Assembly: GCA_008931825.1 (NCBI GenBank) | Contig: QXVZ01004716.1 | Span: forward strand, 1 to 26,397 | DNA length: 26,397 nt | Direction of reading: 5' to 3' | Origin: Phallusia fumigata | Taxonomy: Eukaryota; Chordata; Ascidiacea; Phlebobranchia; Ascidiidae | Shown: positions 1 through 10,200 of the stretch, one piece after another | How positions within the stretch are numbered: position 1 is the stretch's first letter | Layout: each line of letters starts with the position of its first letter | Position numbers and translations under genes: made by a program | The notes under the pieces: generated by a model | The model's input: only the letters and a program-made list of their open reading frames with translations | Database searches by the model: none | Told to the model about the DNA's origin: nothing

Positions 1-135
1 ATCGGCCAATTTACTAGGTGGCGAAGTTGACAAATGATTTGAAACTTTAGACTCTTATGTATTGAAATAAATGCACTTTTAGATGATATAAAACAATAAG
101 ACAAACGCTTAATGAACTGTTTGTTATTTTTTCAG

Positions 136-195
136 GAACAATACAGGTCTTGCTACTCCCTTATCAAAGTCTATGTCGAATCTTACAAAAAATAA
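136..195 (+). CDS. Last coding exon of upstream receptor-PTP paralog (3' end only)
   Basis: This is a terminal exon of 20 codons including TAA, preceded by a pyrimidine-rich acceptor ending in TTTTTTCAG. It starts EQYRSCYSLIKVYVES and ends YKK-stop. It matches the final exon of the complete gene at 17942-18001 (EQYKACYSLIKAYVES), with three residue changes. In PTP domains this EQY segment is the last helix of the fold, so the exon closes the second PTP domain of a paralog lying upstream of the window. Positions 1-135 are the end of its last intron, alignable in part with 17863-17941. The rest of the gene is outside the window, so nothing can be said about its integrity. Confidence 0.85.
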   Translation, partial: EQYRSCYSLIKVYVESYKK

Positions 196-600
196 AAACC
201 GAACAAATCAAAATATTCTTCCGTCAAATTGTGCGCTTGTTTTTTCGTGTGTGACATATTGTATTCGTGCGTGATTCATATTACTTTGTTTACCACTTTT
301 TATTCAAATTATCTACAGATGGATATTTGACATAAGAATCACTACCTGGTTTTACTTTTAAAATCCTATCTCAAACTTACCTATTTTTTTCATTGTAACG
401 AGATTCGCTTCTGCGCACAAAAACATATCCAATCAAATAAAACGTTACACCACAGGCACAGAAACAGAAACCGGGCGCAAAAATCTCTCGTTTTTTGCCA
501 AGATAAAGTAATGTGGAACATCATTGTTAAAAGAAACTGCAGCCACAACTTGGGTGAACAGATAACTGGAATCTTATTGATACGGTATTAAGTAATTATG
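196..600 (+). other. 3' UTR and immediate 3' flank of the upstream paralog
   Basis: This stretch aligns base for base, with scattered changes, to 18002-18420 after the complete gene. A conserved AATAAA lies at 436-441, about 240 bp after the stop, at the same offset as in the other copy. No open frame or RNA gene is evident. The 3' boundary of the transcript is not known. Confidence 0.6.
436..441 (+). terminator. Candidate polyadenylation signal AATAAA (upstream paralog)
   Basis: This is a canonical AATAAA hexamer about 240 bp downstream of the stop at 193-195. It is conserved at the matching place in the other copy (18241-18246). Another AATAAA overlaps the stop codon itself at 191-196, so the true cleavage site cannot be chosen from sequence alone. 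Confidence 0.45.
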
Positions 601-2200
601 CGGACATAAACTGATTTTCTCTCCGTTGCATCTCAGAGGTGATAGCCTACTTTCAGATTTTTGATGGACGTTGTGAATTGATATTTTTGGGGATTTGGGA
701 GGGGGGGTGCCTTCTAGAGCTTGTCTCGGTTTTTTGTGTTTTTGATGGGTTTAAGCAAAGCAAAAATCTTCACTTTTCTGGAGCGAACGCGCTTATTGGG
801 GTATGATTTGTTCACATGTTGGTTTTTCCATCAAGGATAAAATTAAGACAGTCTGGACCTGTTTACGACAAACAATAAAAAACTTAGATTTGTACTGGTT
901 GAAGCAAAGCAAAGGGTAAACAAAGATATTTTTTGCTTTGGCGCCACCAATCGGTTTAAAGTAAGTGAGTGACCGTCGACAATGTTGTTGAAACATTTTG
1001 GCGCGTTTTTACCAGCATTCAGACAAATCTGGAAATTATTAGGTGGGATATGGGAGCAAATGTCTGTACGTTGAATGAACTTGTATCTTAATATTTTGGT
1101 ATGCACCACTACACGAAAAGACTGGTTAAGCGAAAGAATGCCAGTACGGTACGGTACGCAGCAAAAGGTACATGCATTTCGGTGCAACCTTTGCTAGGTC
1201 ATTACTTTGGTCAAACATTGCCTAACCATAACAATTTCTGCACATCTGTAAAACATATTGTGTTTGGATACGTTAATTAGTCTGCGAGGAACAATCCATA
1301 AAGCTTATGAAACCCCTAAAAATGTTTTGCTGAACACTAGTTAAAGAGCCCTAAACTAGATGTACAGTCACGAGATAAGGTTTCGTTATTTGTTTTATGA
1401 TTTAATTCCTGTTACTAGCTTTACAATTTTCACTTTTAATGCTTTGGTTTCTCACTATTTTTATGCACAATGTGACTGTTCCCATGTTGACAAATAAAAA
1501 ATCATGTAACTGTAAACCACATCGAAAATGTGTAATTATAATTGAGAAACTGAGCAATGTTTGAGCAGTCTATACAAATGTATTTATTACAGACAAAATG
1601 AAATTATACACATTCCATGAGAAGATAGTGTCTATTGGTGGTGTGACCTTGAATGATAAGATTCTGGCCTAAATTGATAACAGCACCTGCACCCCTTTAT
1701 TGTGACTAGTAACTTTTGATGTCACAAATTTTACAAATCTGCTTTTTATTTGGATCAAGAATAACTTGAGTTTAATAATGTGGATATAGCTAGAATTGGA
1801 CAAATGCCACAAAAAAGGCCAGGAAGCCCTTTTCAGCTTAGAAGCTGCTGTTTTGACACCATTGCAAACTTTACAGGCAACTTAAATATAATATGTTTTT
1901 GTATCAAGCAGAAAAAATTGAAATTCTCCTATGTTTGTGTGTGACAATGTGGTAATTGCTGCTGGGAGGTGTGAAGGTTTATTGTCGATGGGATTCATTC
2001 AACTGCTTTGTATGGATTGCAGTAATGGTTTTCATGATCTCCACACACATATTTTGGTGAGTTATTTGGACAAAACATTTATTTAAGTGATGTCAAGAGT
2101 ATTTAGTAAAAAATAACTTTTGTGGTATAAATGTAAAGGATATCCAAAACTTTTAGATTTCCCAGTATTCCCAGTACAAACAAAGATTGCAGTAATGTAA
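601..2200. other. Intergenic DNA, diverged duplicate of about 18575-20210
   Basis: There is no coding exon that I can support. The stretch aligns in blocks with the second intergenic copy, for example 840-1090 with about 18700-18950, 1200-1640 with about 19120-19560, and 1640-2060 with about 19765-20200. Indels separate the blocks. It contains an E2F-like TTTGGCGC at 997-1004 and a short TACGGTACGGTACG run near 1146. Minus-strand open frames here are broken or shifted in the paralogous stretch and are not called as genes. Confidence 0.6.
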
Positions 2201-2217
2201 AGAATGGCTGTTATAAA

Positions 2218-2379
2218 CAGGGCTAGAAAAAATGCAAATTTCCCGGGAAGCCAACAAAAATTTCCTGCCAATTTTTGGCAAATCCCCTATGTTCCTGTTA
2301 CAAAAACAAAAAATTTCCCATGAGTAGGACCAATTTCCAGGGAAGGAGCTTTCCCATTTCCCCACTTTTTCCCACCATG
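2218..2379. mobile_element. Short hAT-like non-autonomous element (162 bp)
   Basis: The segment begins CAGGGCTAGAAAAAATG and ends in the imperfect inverse of that, CCCACTTTTTCCCACCATG read on the + strand. It is flanked on both sides by the 8-mer GTTATAAA (2210-2217 and 2380-2387), and the match runs on into CA. An 8 bp target duplication plus a CAGGG-type terminus is what is known for hAT transposons. The inside is rich in TTTCCC/GGGAAA runs and has no coding capacity, so this would be a MITE-like deletion derivative. The inverted ends are only moderately matched. Confidence 0.55.
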
Positions 2380-2387
2380 GTTATAAA

Positions 2388-5300
2388 CAAACATTACCAA
2401 ATGCCCCCATGGGGGCCATAAGCACTTTTTGTAAGCTATTACACTGATTGAAAGCAATTGCGGACTCTTTTGCCAAAACCAATCAAAAAATTTATCTGTA
2501 GAGATCAATTTCTTGCTCATTGTGATGTAACAATTGTTTTCAAATGCATTTATAATTTTAACAATTTTTTAAAATCTGATGTGGCCAATTATTGACGTAA
2601 ATGTAAAGCCATTGCGACTTCTTCAACTTTGTTTATATCTAAAACTTTTTGGCTGCTAAAAAGCGAATTTACAACGATTCATTTCCCAACTATGGATTTG
2701 TCGGTATTGTGTCTAATGGCACAGAAAAGGAGTCACTGATTTGGATAAATCGTTTTTGTGGGTCACACTACCAAAAGGGTTGAAAACCATGGCCTAATTT
2801 TATGTATGTTTCCCTACCATCAAAGAACCACACTTAGGCAACTTGTTGTTGAAAAAAAGTTTAACACCACATCATCGAATCCGCATTATCCACATCATAA
2901 AGAAGCATTTGTCAGATTGGATATTGCGCAGCCCAAAGGTCAATGCAGGTTAACCTATGCATTGTGCACAACACAATTAAAAAATAAAAACCTAAATGTT
3001 GTGCATAACACTGTTTAAAATATAGTAATGTACTTGTACAACAACATGGCCTAATGATTGAATATTATTGGTAACAATTAAGGACTTTTTTGCAAAAATA
3101 ACTGTCTGAATACCCATGTGTTTATGCTTGCACAAACAAATATGTTACAAAAAAACAAGGAAAGTAGGGACCAATGTAGTGCATATGATAAATAATAAAT
3201 CATAACGATGATAGGATAGGTCATGTATGGGGAATAGTTGTTAATGGGTAATGTTGTACCATAAGGAGTCCTGTCCTTAATACAAGCTGACACAACTCTT
3301 TAAGTGGGTAATTGTTTAGGACAGATACAGTTTACATCATCCCACTGCTTAGCAGACACTCAAAAACATGTTTGTTATATCTCTGTGCAAAAATAAAAAA
3401 AAAGACATTTGCAAACATTTTATTTAAGGGTTTTTGTATATGTGCAAAGGCAGCATGGAGAATGCAGATTTTCTAGTTTTATACAAGATTGTTTGATTGT
3501 TTAAAAGATTTGGTGATTGTAACATTAACTAACTCAAAAGGAATGACTATGGCCCAATCTACAAAAGTATAGCAGGTTAACCAAGGCTATAGAGCAGTGG
3601 TTCTGAATCTTTTTTCTACCGCACCTCCCTTAGCTTTTGTGAACCCAGAAACTACTTTCTAGTGGGTGGCGCTAATCTTACTTATGTCAGCCGCATGGTA
3701 TATGAGAGTTAGACAGGGTTGCGGGGCCAAAACGCAAAGTCATACACCATGCACCATCTGTGAATGTTGAATATTTGTTGTCATAAATTATTGTTGTGTA
3801 ACTATGAATTGTGATTGGACAGGCAAAGTCTGAAATATATGAATAGCAAAGTAAAGTGTACTCAACGTTAATTTAATAGATGAATTTTGATGATGAAAAA
3901 TTCTTGTTTTACACACAAAAATGCAGGGTTAGTGTTAATAGACATCTCAAATGCAATTTATGGAACAAGCTTGCCTTAGTTATGTCATATTAGCGTGTAT
4001 CCAACGTTTCATTCTTTGTGGTCCTCCAGTTATGATTAAAAGGAGAAATTTGCTTTAGCAATGCTGCAACAAGTAGTTAGTTTATTAAATGCGAATCAGA
4101 TCATTATTGTAAGGCTTAATTCCAGAGTAGTCTCCTACAACATTCAATCTGTTTACAAGTCTGTGTGAGAGATTACTTTTTACTTTAACTATTGCAGCAT
4201 TTCAACAGCAACCATTTTACTGAAGCCTATATGTCTCTTTATTGTGAAAATTAATATATAACATACCAATCGTATAGAAAGAATTGTTGAAAAAACATTA
4301 CCTCATAATTTGATTTTTTTGCTTGAAACGTTTGGTGGATTTTGATGAAACTTTCACAGTTGGTAGATTTGGTCATGGCAATGTATCATCAGTTTCATGT
4401 AACCCCATAGCCCCAACAGTTACCCCACTAAACCCCTCAAATTGGTCAATTTTAGATGTTGAAATTGGATGAATTTTACACAGTGTGGTGTATCAAATTA
4501 ATATTTCGGCGCCATAGCCCCAGCAATTGCTAAATTTGGACAGTTTGAAGAACATGCCATTATCCTGCATTGCTGTGTTTACCCCTAAAGCCTCAAAAGT
4601 TGTCCTGCTAAGCCTATGAGGTTTGCAGATTGGGCCGCAGTGGAGTGTCATTCAGTTTTCTTAGTACTTTTTTTTAACACCAACTCAACAGACTACATGA
4701 AACTTATTTAAATCATCTGCTATGATTTTGACATGTATTTAGATTGATGCATTGTCTTTTACCTTGCCTTCGTGGGCACCCATGCATTTTTTTGCAGAAA
4801 TAACCATGTCTATGTTATAAATATAAAATAATGGAGTGAATATTTGTACCCTTTTAAATTAATATATTGTGTATATGAAATGACAATATGCTGAGAGCCA
4901 CTCTTAAAAAAAACTTGCCCAGATACATCACACAGTACATTTACACTGTCTTCCATAGTAGGAAGCTGATAGTTTTCAAATACATGTTAAAAAAATAATT
5001 GTGACTAGGTTTGGGATCCCAGGAAATTCTGCCACCAGAATCCAAGGGTTTGGGCCTTTTTATTCTCAATCCAGGGTTTTACTTCTGTTAAAAATCCTTG
5101 GTTTTTAATAATATATCTATCACGAAGTGGCCGTGCAATTTCCCTAATTTTGTTAAATTTGTTTCAAGATATTCTGAAACAATCATGTGTTTCTTGAAGT
5201 TAGTTCACTAGTGTGTGAAGTTTGAGCTCATAACAATTTGGCCTTGTGCCGTTTTGAATAATGCATTAAAGGCATGTTTGTTAAGGTTACATACAAGGCA

Positions 5301-5570
5301 AAAATAATATCTATTCAATCCAGTATTTATATTACTTTCTAATCCCAGAATTCTTCAATTTGGCCCGAAATCCTAACCCTAGGTGTAACCCATCTGCTCT
5401 GTGGCGTAATCTAGTTTATAAATTGTTTTTTTTTAATGTTGAGTTTACACACCTATCAAAAAGTGTCTAAGTGACCTCCTAACAAGTTTGTAGCTTGTAT
5501 AATGGTATTCAACGATAAGATGCTTCTCAAGTGAACCATTTTCTTGTGAAAAAGGATAGTCGTGGACTGG
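2388..5570. other. Intergenic DNA, diverged duplicate of about 21000-23080
   Basis: I see no gene here. Blocks aligning to the second intergenic copy are about 2880-3030 with 21046-21200, 3420-3760 with 21235-21560, 4080-4850 with 21660-22450, 4880-5100 with 22480-22760 and 5330-5570 with 22860-23080. Identity looks clearly lower than in the block that follows. The 2388-2870 part has no counterpart that I can recognise. A pair of near-palindromes, TTGTGCACAACA and TTGTGCATAACA (2962-3010), is kept in both copies. A sequence resembling a hAT terminus (CAGTGGTTCT, 3595) has no visible partner. Confidence 0.55.
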
Positions 5571-7164
5571 TAATTGGTTTATGCAACCCCAAAACTATTC
5601 AGGCCCAGAATTGTATCCAGAAATTTTAGAACGGTGGTCCAATGTTTCTACTCCGGTAATTTTCTGAAACAATAATTAATGACCTGGTGTATTCTGGTTT
5701 CGGGTAATTTCCGGTACTTAACAAGGGTGAAAGCGATAAGTTTGTGTTTTGTGCGTGTACCTCGTTAACCTGCATTTGCAAATTGCGACATACAAGTGAA
5801 TAATTACACTCGTGGAACGCATCGCAACATTGCGCGTCTTTTTTTATAAAATCCGATTCGCACGAAAGAAACGAAGTTTTCAAACTTGACAGACTGACAC
5901 TTCCAAAACTCATCGCGAGTTAAAACCTTTTGCTGCAAGAAAGATACGGTTAAATAAAATTCTTAAATGCGATATTTCCGCGTAGGTACCGATTCATTTC
6001 CCTCTTATGCAAGAATGGCTGTTCGTTATGGTACGTTGGTGCGGTACGGAACTCCTCGAAAATATTTAAAAGTTGCGGTACGCCATCACAATGGAGTACG
6101 TTGTATGCAAAACTTAATACGTAGTGTACCGTCATGCCATCCTTGACCAAAGACGGGACAGTGCGCAACAAAAATTATCAAAAGGCTTACGGTACAGTAA
6201 TATGGTTCGCCATTTGCAACGAAGTACGTGGCACGCACTAATCAATACGTACTATACTGACATCCTTGCTTTTACATAAAACATATACGGTCGGATAGGC
6301 TACATCAAAGAAAAGAGGACGCATGAGAATTAAACAACGCCAACATACTAGCTGCGACCGAGACGCTAATCAATGGTTTTCATTTTTTGGCGCGTTCAAT
6401 GTATTTGGAACCTGCCATAAGGGGCAGTACGGATCCTCTGTCGTATAATGCGCCACTGGTCTCTAAAACTACGTAACTCATGACGAGCTTTCACCTTATT
6501 CCGGTAATACCCAGGGCTTAGCAGCGGGTTTTTTTCTTGGTAACAGAGTACATAGTAGATCAATCACCAACCCGGAAATAACTGCGCAAAGGTGAGGGAC
6601 AAAGCGGGATTGAGAGAGGTACTGGCACGCGTTGCGATAACACAGTTACACGGTGTCCCAATTTCAAATTCCCCACCGAACCAGTGACGCAGAATTTTTG
6701 ACTTCAGTGTGTGATTTTTTTGTAGATGACGGCACATTGATCGGCGGCAGTTATGACGCCAAAACTGGTACAATGACCTTTGCATAAACATTGATTCTGT
6801 TATGAAGGCAGGGAGCTGTAAACTTGAGTTATTTGTTGTGGAAGCGAGTGAGTGCTAAATCACTTTAGCGCAAAACTTCAACTTTTGGTGCATTTTTTAA
6901 GACGCAAATTTCCAAATAGCAAATTGCGTGAAACTTTGGTAAAATTGAGTAATGCTTTGGGGAACAGCCAGGACCATATGCCAAGGCAAACATATTTTTT
7001 GTGATAGTTACGTGCCCCGGGTGTAGGTGCAGCATCATACGCAATACATCCGGCTTGTATGGCTTGATATATGATTCACAGAAGCCTTGTGTGCATGGTA
7101 GGCACGTGTGTAATACAAGGAAGATAATACTTAACATTATTATGCGTTGTGAAAGCATTTCAGT
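5571..7164 (+). promoter_or_regulatory. 5' flank of the receptor gene, highly conserved between copies
   Basis: This is the block directly upstream of the receptor start codon. It aligns with about 23090-25338, apart from an insertion of about 510 bp in the other copy at roughly 24415-24926. Identity looks much higher than farther upstream. It is relatively rich in CpG, with many GTACG/CGTAC words at 6030-6240, a TTTGGCGC at 6386-6393 and a CACGTG E-box at 7103-7108. It should contain the promoter and 5' UTR, but I cannot place a transcription start. Confidence 0.45.
7103..7108. promoter_or_regulatory. Candidate E-box CACGTG
   Basis: A palindromic CACGTG lies about 57 bp upstream of the start codon. 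The matching copy at 25277-25282 has the same word at the same distance. Six bases can occur by chance, so this is only a candidate site. Confidence 0.25.
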
Positions 7165-7234
7165 ATGAAGCAGTGTTTCAGTGTCGTGTTTGCTTACTTT
7201 GTTCTGTTTGGGGCAATCTGTGTGTTTGATGTCA
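7165..7234 (+). CDS. Exon 1: start codon and signal peptide
   Basis: The ATG is followed by a short basic/polar start (MKQC) and a hydrophobic core of about 17 residues (FSVVFAYFVLFGAICVF), a typical secretory signal. The exon ends in phase 1 at GTC A|gtaagt. The first exon of the next copy at 25339-25408 has the same sequence and splice site, which supports this start. The base string before ATG ends in TTTCAG-T, so a 5' UTR acceptor or a trans-splice acceptor right at the start codon is possible. Confidence 0.8.
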
Positions 7235-10200
7235 GTAAGTTACTCGGATTTTTTCTTTTTTGGTGAAGTCTCATCTTGTTTCTTTTATAAAACTGAAAGT
7301 AAATGGTGACAGTGTCTATAATGAGTAGTATCTGGCCATCCAACAGGTAGCATGATTATTGACGATCGCTGTTTTAAGTAGTGTTGTTAATAAAAATACT
7401 TTTTTATACATGGGCCGTACTTTCAGTTCCGCTCCGCTGTTTTGATTACTTCCTAAATGCTATCTTAAATTATTAATTGATGGTACGCGCCCCATACTGC
7501 AATTGCCCTTTGCATACGATATTTTCCTTATACCAGTCATTTAATATAGTTACAGCCACCGCATGTAAGGGTCGTACCTTCCAAATATGTGGTGGCGAAA
7601 AAACATGGGAAGAGGCAAAAACACGATGCTCCGATAACGAAATTAAAGGAATATTGGCTAGTGTCGAAGACGAGGAAGCTCAAAACTCAATCGTCACAAA
7701 TGCGCAAAGACGGTTCTCGAATGGAAATGCTTGTAAGTTTATGAATCTGTATTTTGTGTCCCAGAGTAAACTCGTTGAATACTTTTTGTGTCCATACCTG
7801 TGTTATTTTTGTGCTGCAAAGAAATTATTTTCGTAGCGTTTTTTTTTAGATATTTATTTGGGAGGTAGTCGAAAAACCAATCCAAATTCATTTCAGTGGG
7901 TTGATGGAAGTGTGTTTACACAACGTACGTCGTCCTCAGGTGGGTAAAAAATATCGACATATCGGCATTAACAACAGGTTAAAGCTTCAAAATTAAGAAC
8001 GATTTTGGAACAAATAAACAGGGCAATAGTAATCCCTCAATACGTCAAGCTATGCCTGTAGTGATACCCAATATTATTTATTTTCGGGTTTACAGTTCTT
8101 TACCAGATCCTTTTAGCAAATAAATTGTGCGTTAAAAGTAATATTCTACCTGATATAGGTCCTTGGACAAATGTTGGCTACACAGCATGGAGGAACGGAA
8201 ATGTTGGAAGTGGATTGTGTGTTCAACTTGTAAGAGAATCTAATATATGGGGATGGAACGCTGGTAGCTGTACTGCAAAACACAACTTTATTTGCGAAAC
8301 GGAAGGTTAGTTGAAACACCTGGATCTGATATGATGAAAGACGATTTGTTCATTACATGAATTTTTACGTTCGTAACTATTAGTAAAAGGGAATTTTTTT
8401 GCAATCCACATAAATCTGACCTTGTACGCAGTCTATTAATCCAGCTGTTGCAAAACATAAAGTAGCTAATAAAGTTTATTTACATGAGATGAAAGTTTAG
8501 TGGCTAGTACACGTTCAGGAATATTAACAGCTGTGTTGTGTCAAATAGCTGGTTATTACAGTTCCTACAACAATTTCACTCTTTGCAGTGCCGAGAACAA
8601 TCTCATTTTCCCCATCAAGCTACATATCAAAAATTGGCGATCCAATCACCATAAGCGGAACAATATCAGGACTTTACACAGAACCTCTCAACATCACAGC
8701 AATTTACAACAGTAACCAACGAGTTACGCTCCAAAGCAATTATAACGGAACCAGCTTCAGCTACCGAATAAGCAGTGTAACTACATCCCATATTGGAACC
8801 ATACAAATTGAAATCATCGGAAAAACAACTACATGCAAAACTGTGACCAGTGTAGAGTTGCAAATCACAAGTTTGTCATTAGACAATAGTGAAATTGTGG
8901 CAACTTATGGAACTCAACAATCTGTCACCTGTACGGCAATCGGAAACAGCAATCCCACAGTTCAATGGAAAAGGTAGTTTATATGTTAGCTTTTTGTGTC
9001 TGTTTGGTTGTCAATTCCATTTGCAATCAGCGTACCACGTTATCCTCCTCCCTCACCCATTCAGCACAAGTACCGGCTTGTATCCTTATATTGAGACGAC
9101 TATAACCGCAAATTGTGAACCTCAGGTTGTATGTTATTTGCGGAAACATTAATAACTTCCTTGGCGTTTTATCGATGTATTAATAAGATTTATAATTACA
9201 ATTTTTGTGACTAGTTTAATGGCACTAACTATTAACTGCTAGTGGCAGTATGAACCAAGTGCACTCACTGCATTAACGAAAATAATATAAGGGTAAAAAC
9301 AAAAGAGTCTGTAATTGAGTAGTAAAGGGGATTCTACAAGAGAATAAAATCCATGCCTGTTTACGGTGTTGGGTAATATATAGGAGCGGTGTAGCGGTGG
9401 CAACGACATCTTCATCCAACGTCTACCAAACCATCAGTCAACCAAACGCATACACTGGACAATCTGTTCTCTTTGTAACCGTTAGAAATGTAATCGAAGC
9501 AGGGATTTATGTTTGTGAAGCTACAAACTGGAATGGTGATGGAGGAAATACGAGAAATTTGACGGTTAAAGGTTTGGATGTAACGCGTAGCGGTTTGCGT
9601 TGGTAAGGCTTACAATGTGTTTTTTATTTAGTATCAGCAGACGTACTGACCGGTAGTTCTTCAACTATTGCTAATTACAATCAACTAACTGCAGTTGGAT
9701 GTTCTTCAGTGGGGTTTCCAGGACCGACCATTACATGGAAAAAGTATAAATGATCACTTAAAAAAACTTTCTATAACTATTTTAAAGTAGAAAGAAAATG
9801 ATGGTTGTTAACAAATTGTTCGAAAATTGCTACATAACTCTTGGTTTTCGGTTTTCATTAGACTTAAACAGTTTAATAGGACGTTGTATTCTCGACTTGG
9901 TTTTTGAAGTAGGGGTAATTGGCTTTTTCAAATGTTTTATGAAGCAATATGTGTAGCATAAAAATCCCCCTTTTTTAAATGTGGCGATGTCTGTAACAAT
10001 CAAACCAAAGTGTAAATTCTAGGAACGGGAAAGCAGTATCCACTAGCTCATCTACTGGCTCATCTTTGTCAGTTTATCAATACCTTGTCGAGAGGACAGA
10101 ATTTCGACATCGAGTTCGACTATATTTGAACATCAGTGATATCTCGCAAGCCGGTGAATATAATTGTACATCAAGTAACGGTGTTGGAACTGAGAAAAGT

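Noticed and set aside
843..1187. Minus-strand frame of 114 codons in the first intergenic region
   Set aside because: No family motif is seen, and the aligned second copy (about 18700-19110) shows many indels and no matching frame.
2770..2795. GGTTGAAAACCATGG resembling the other end of a hAT element
   Set aside because: It points the wrong way relative to 3595 and has no paired duplication.
3595..3690. CAGTGGTTCT... resembling a hAT transposon terminus
   Set aside because: No partner end in the right orientation and no 8 bp duplication could be found. The flanking bases are shared with the other copy, so it is at most an old fragment.
5626..5913. Minus-strand frame of 95 codons
   Set aside because: The paralogous DNA at about 23190-23580 has indels that break the frame, so it is not under coding constraint.
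6564..6791. Minus-strand frame in the 5' flank, similar to 24066-24386
   Set aside because: The two copies differ by frame-shifting changes and different ends. The likeness is explained by duplication of the flank, and no domain is recognisable.
8101..8158. Earlier acceptor for exon 4 (after TTTACAG near 8095), adding about 21 residues
   Set aside because: The frame is open, but a CTLD needs no residues between WVDGS...SSSG and the PWTNVGYTAW segment, and the acceptor at 8158 fits the fold better. It cannot be fully excluded as an alternative site.
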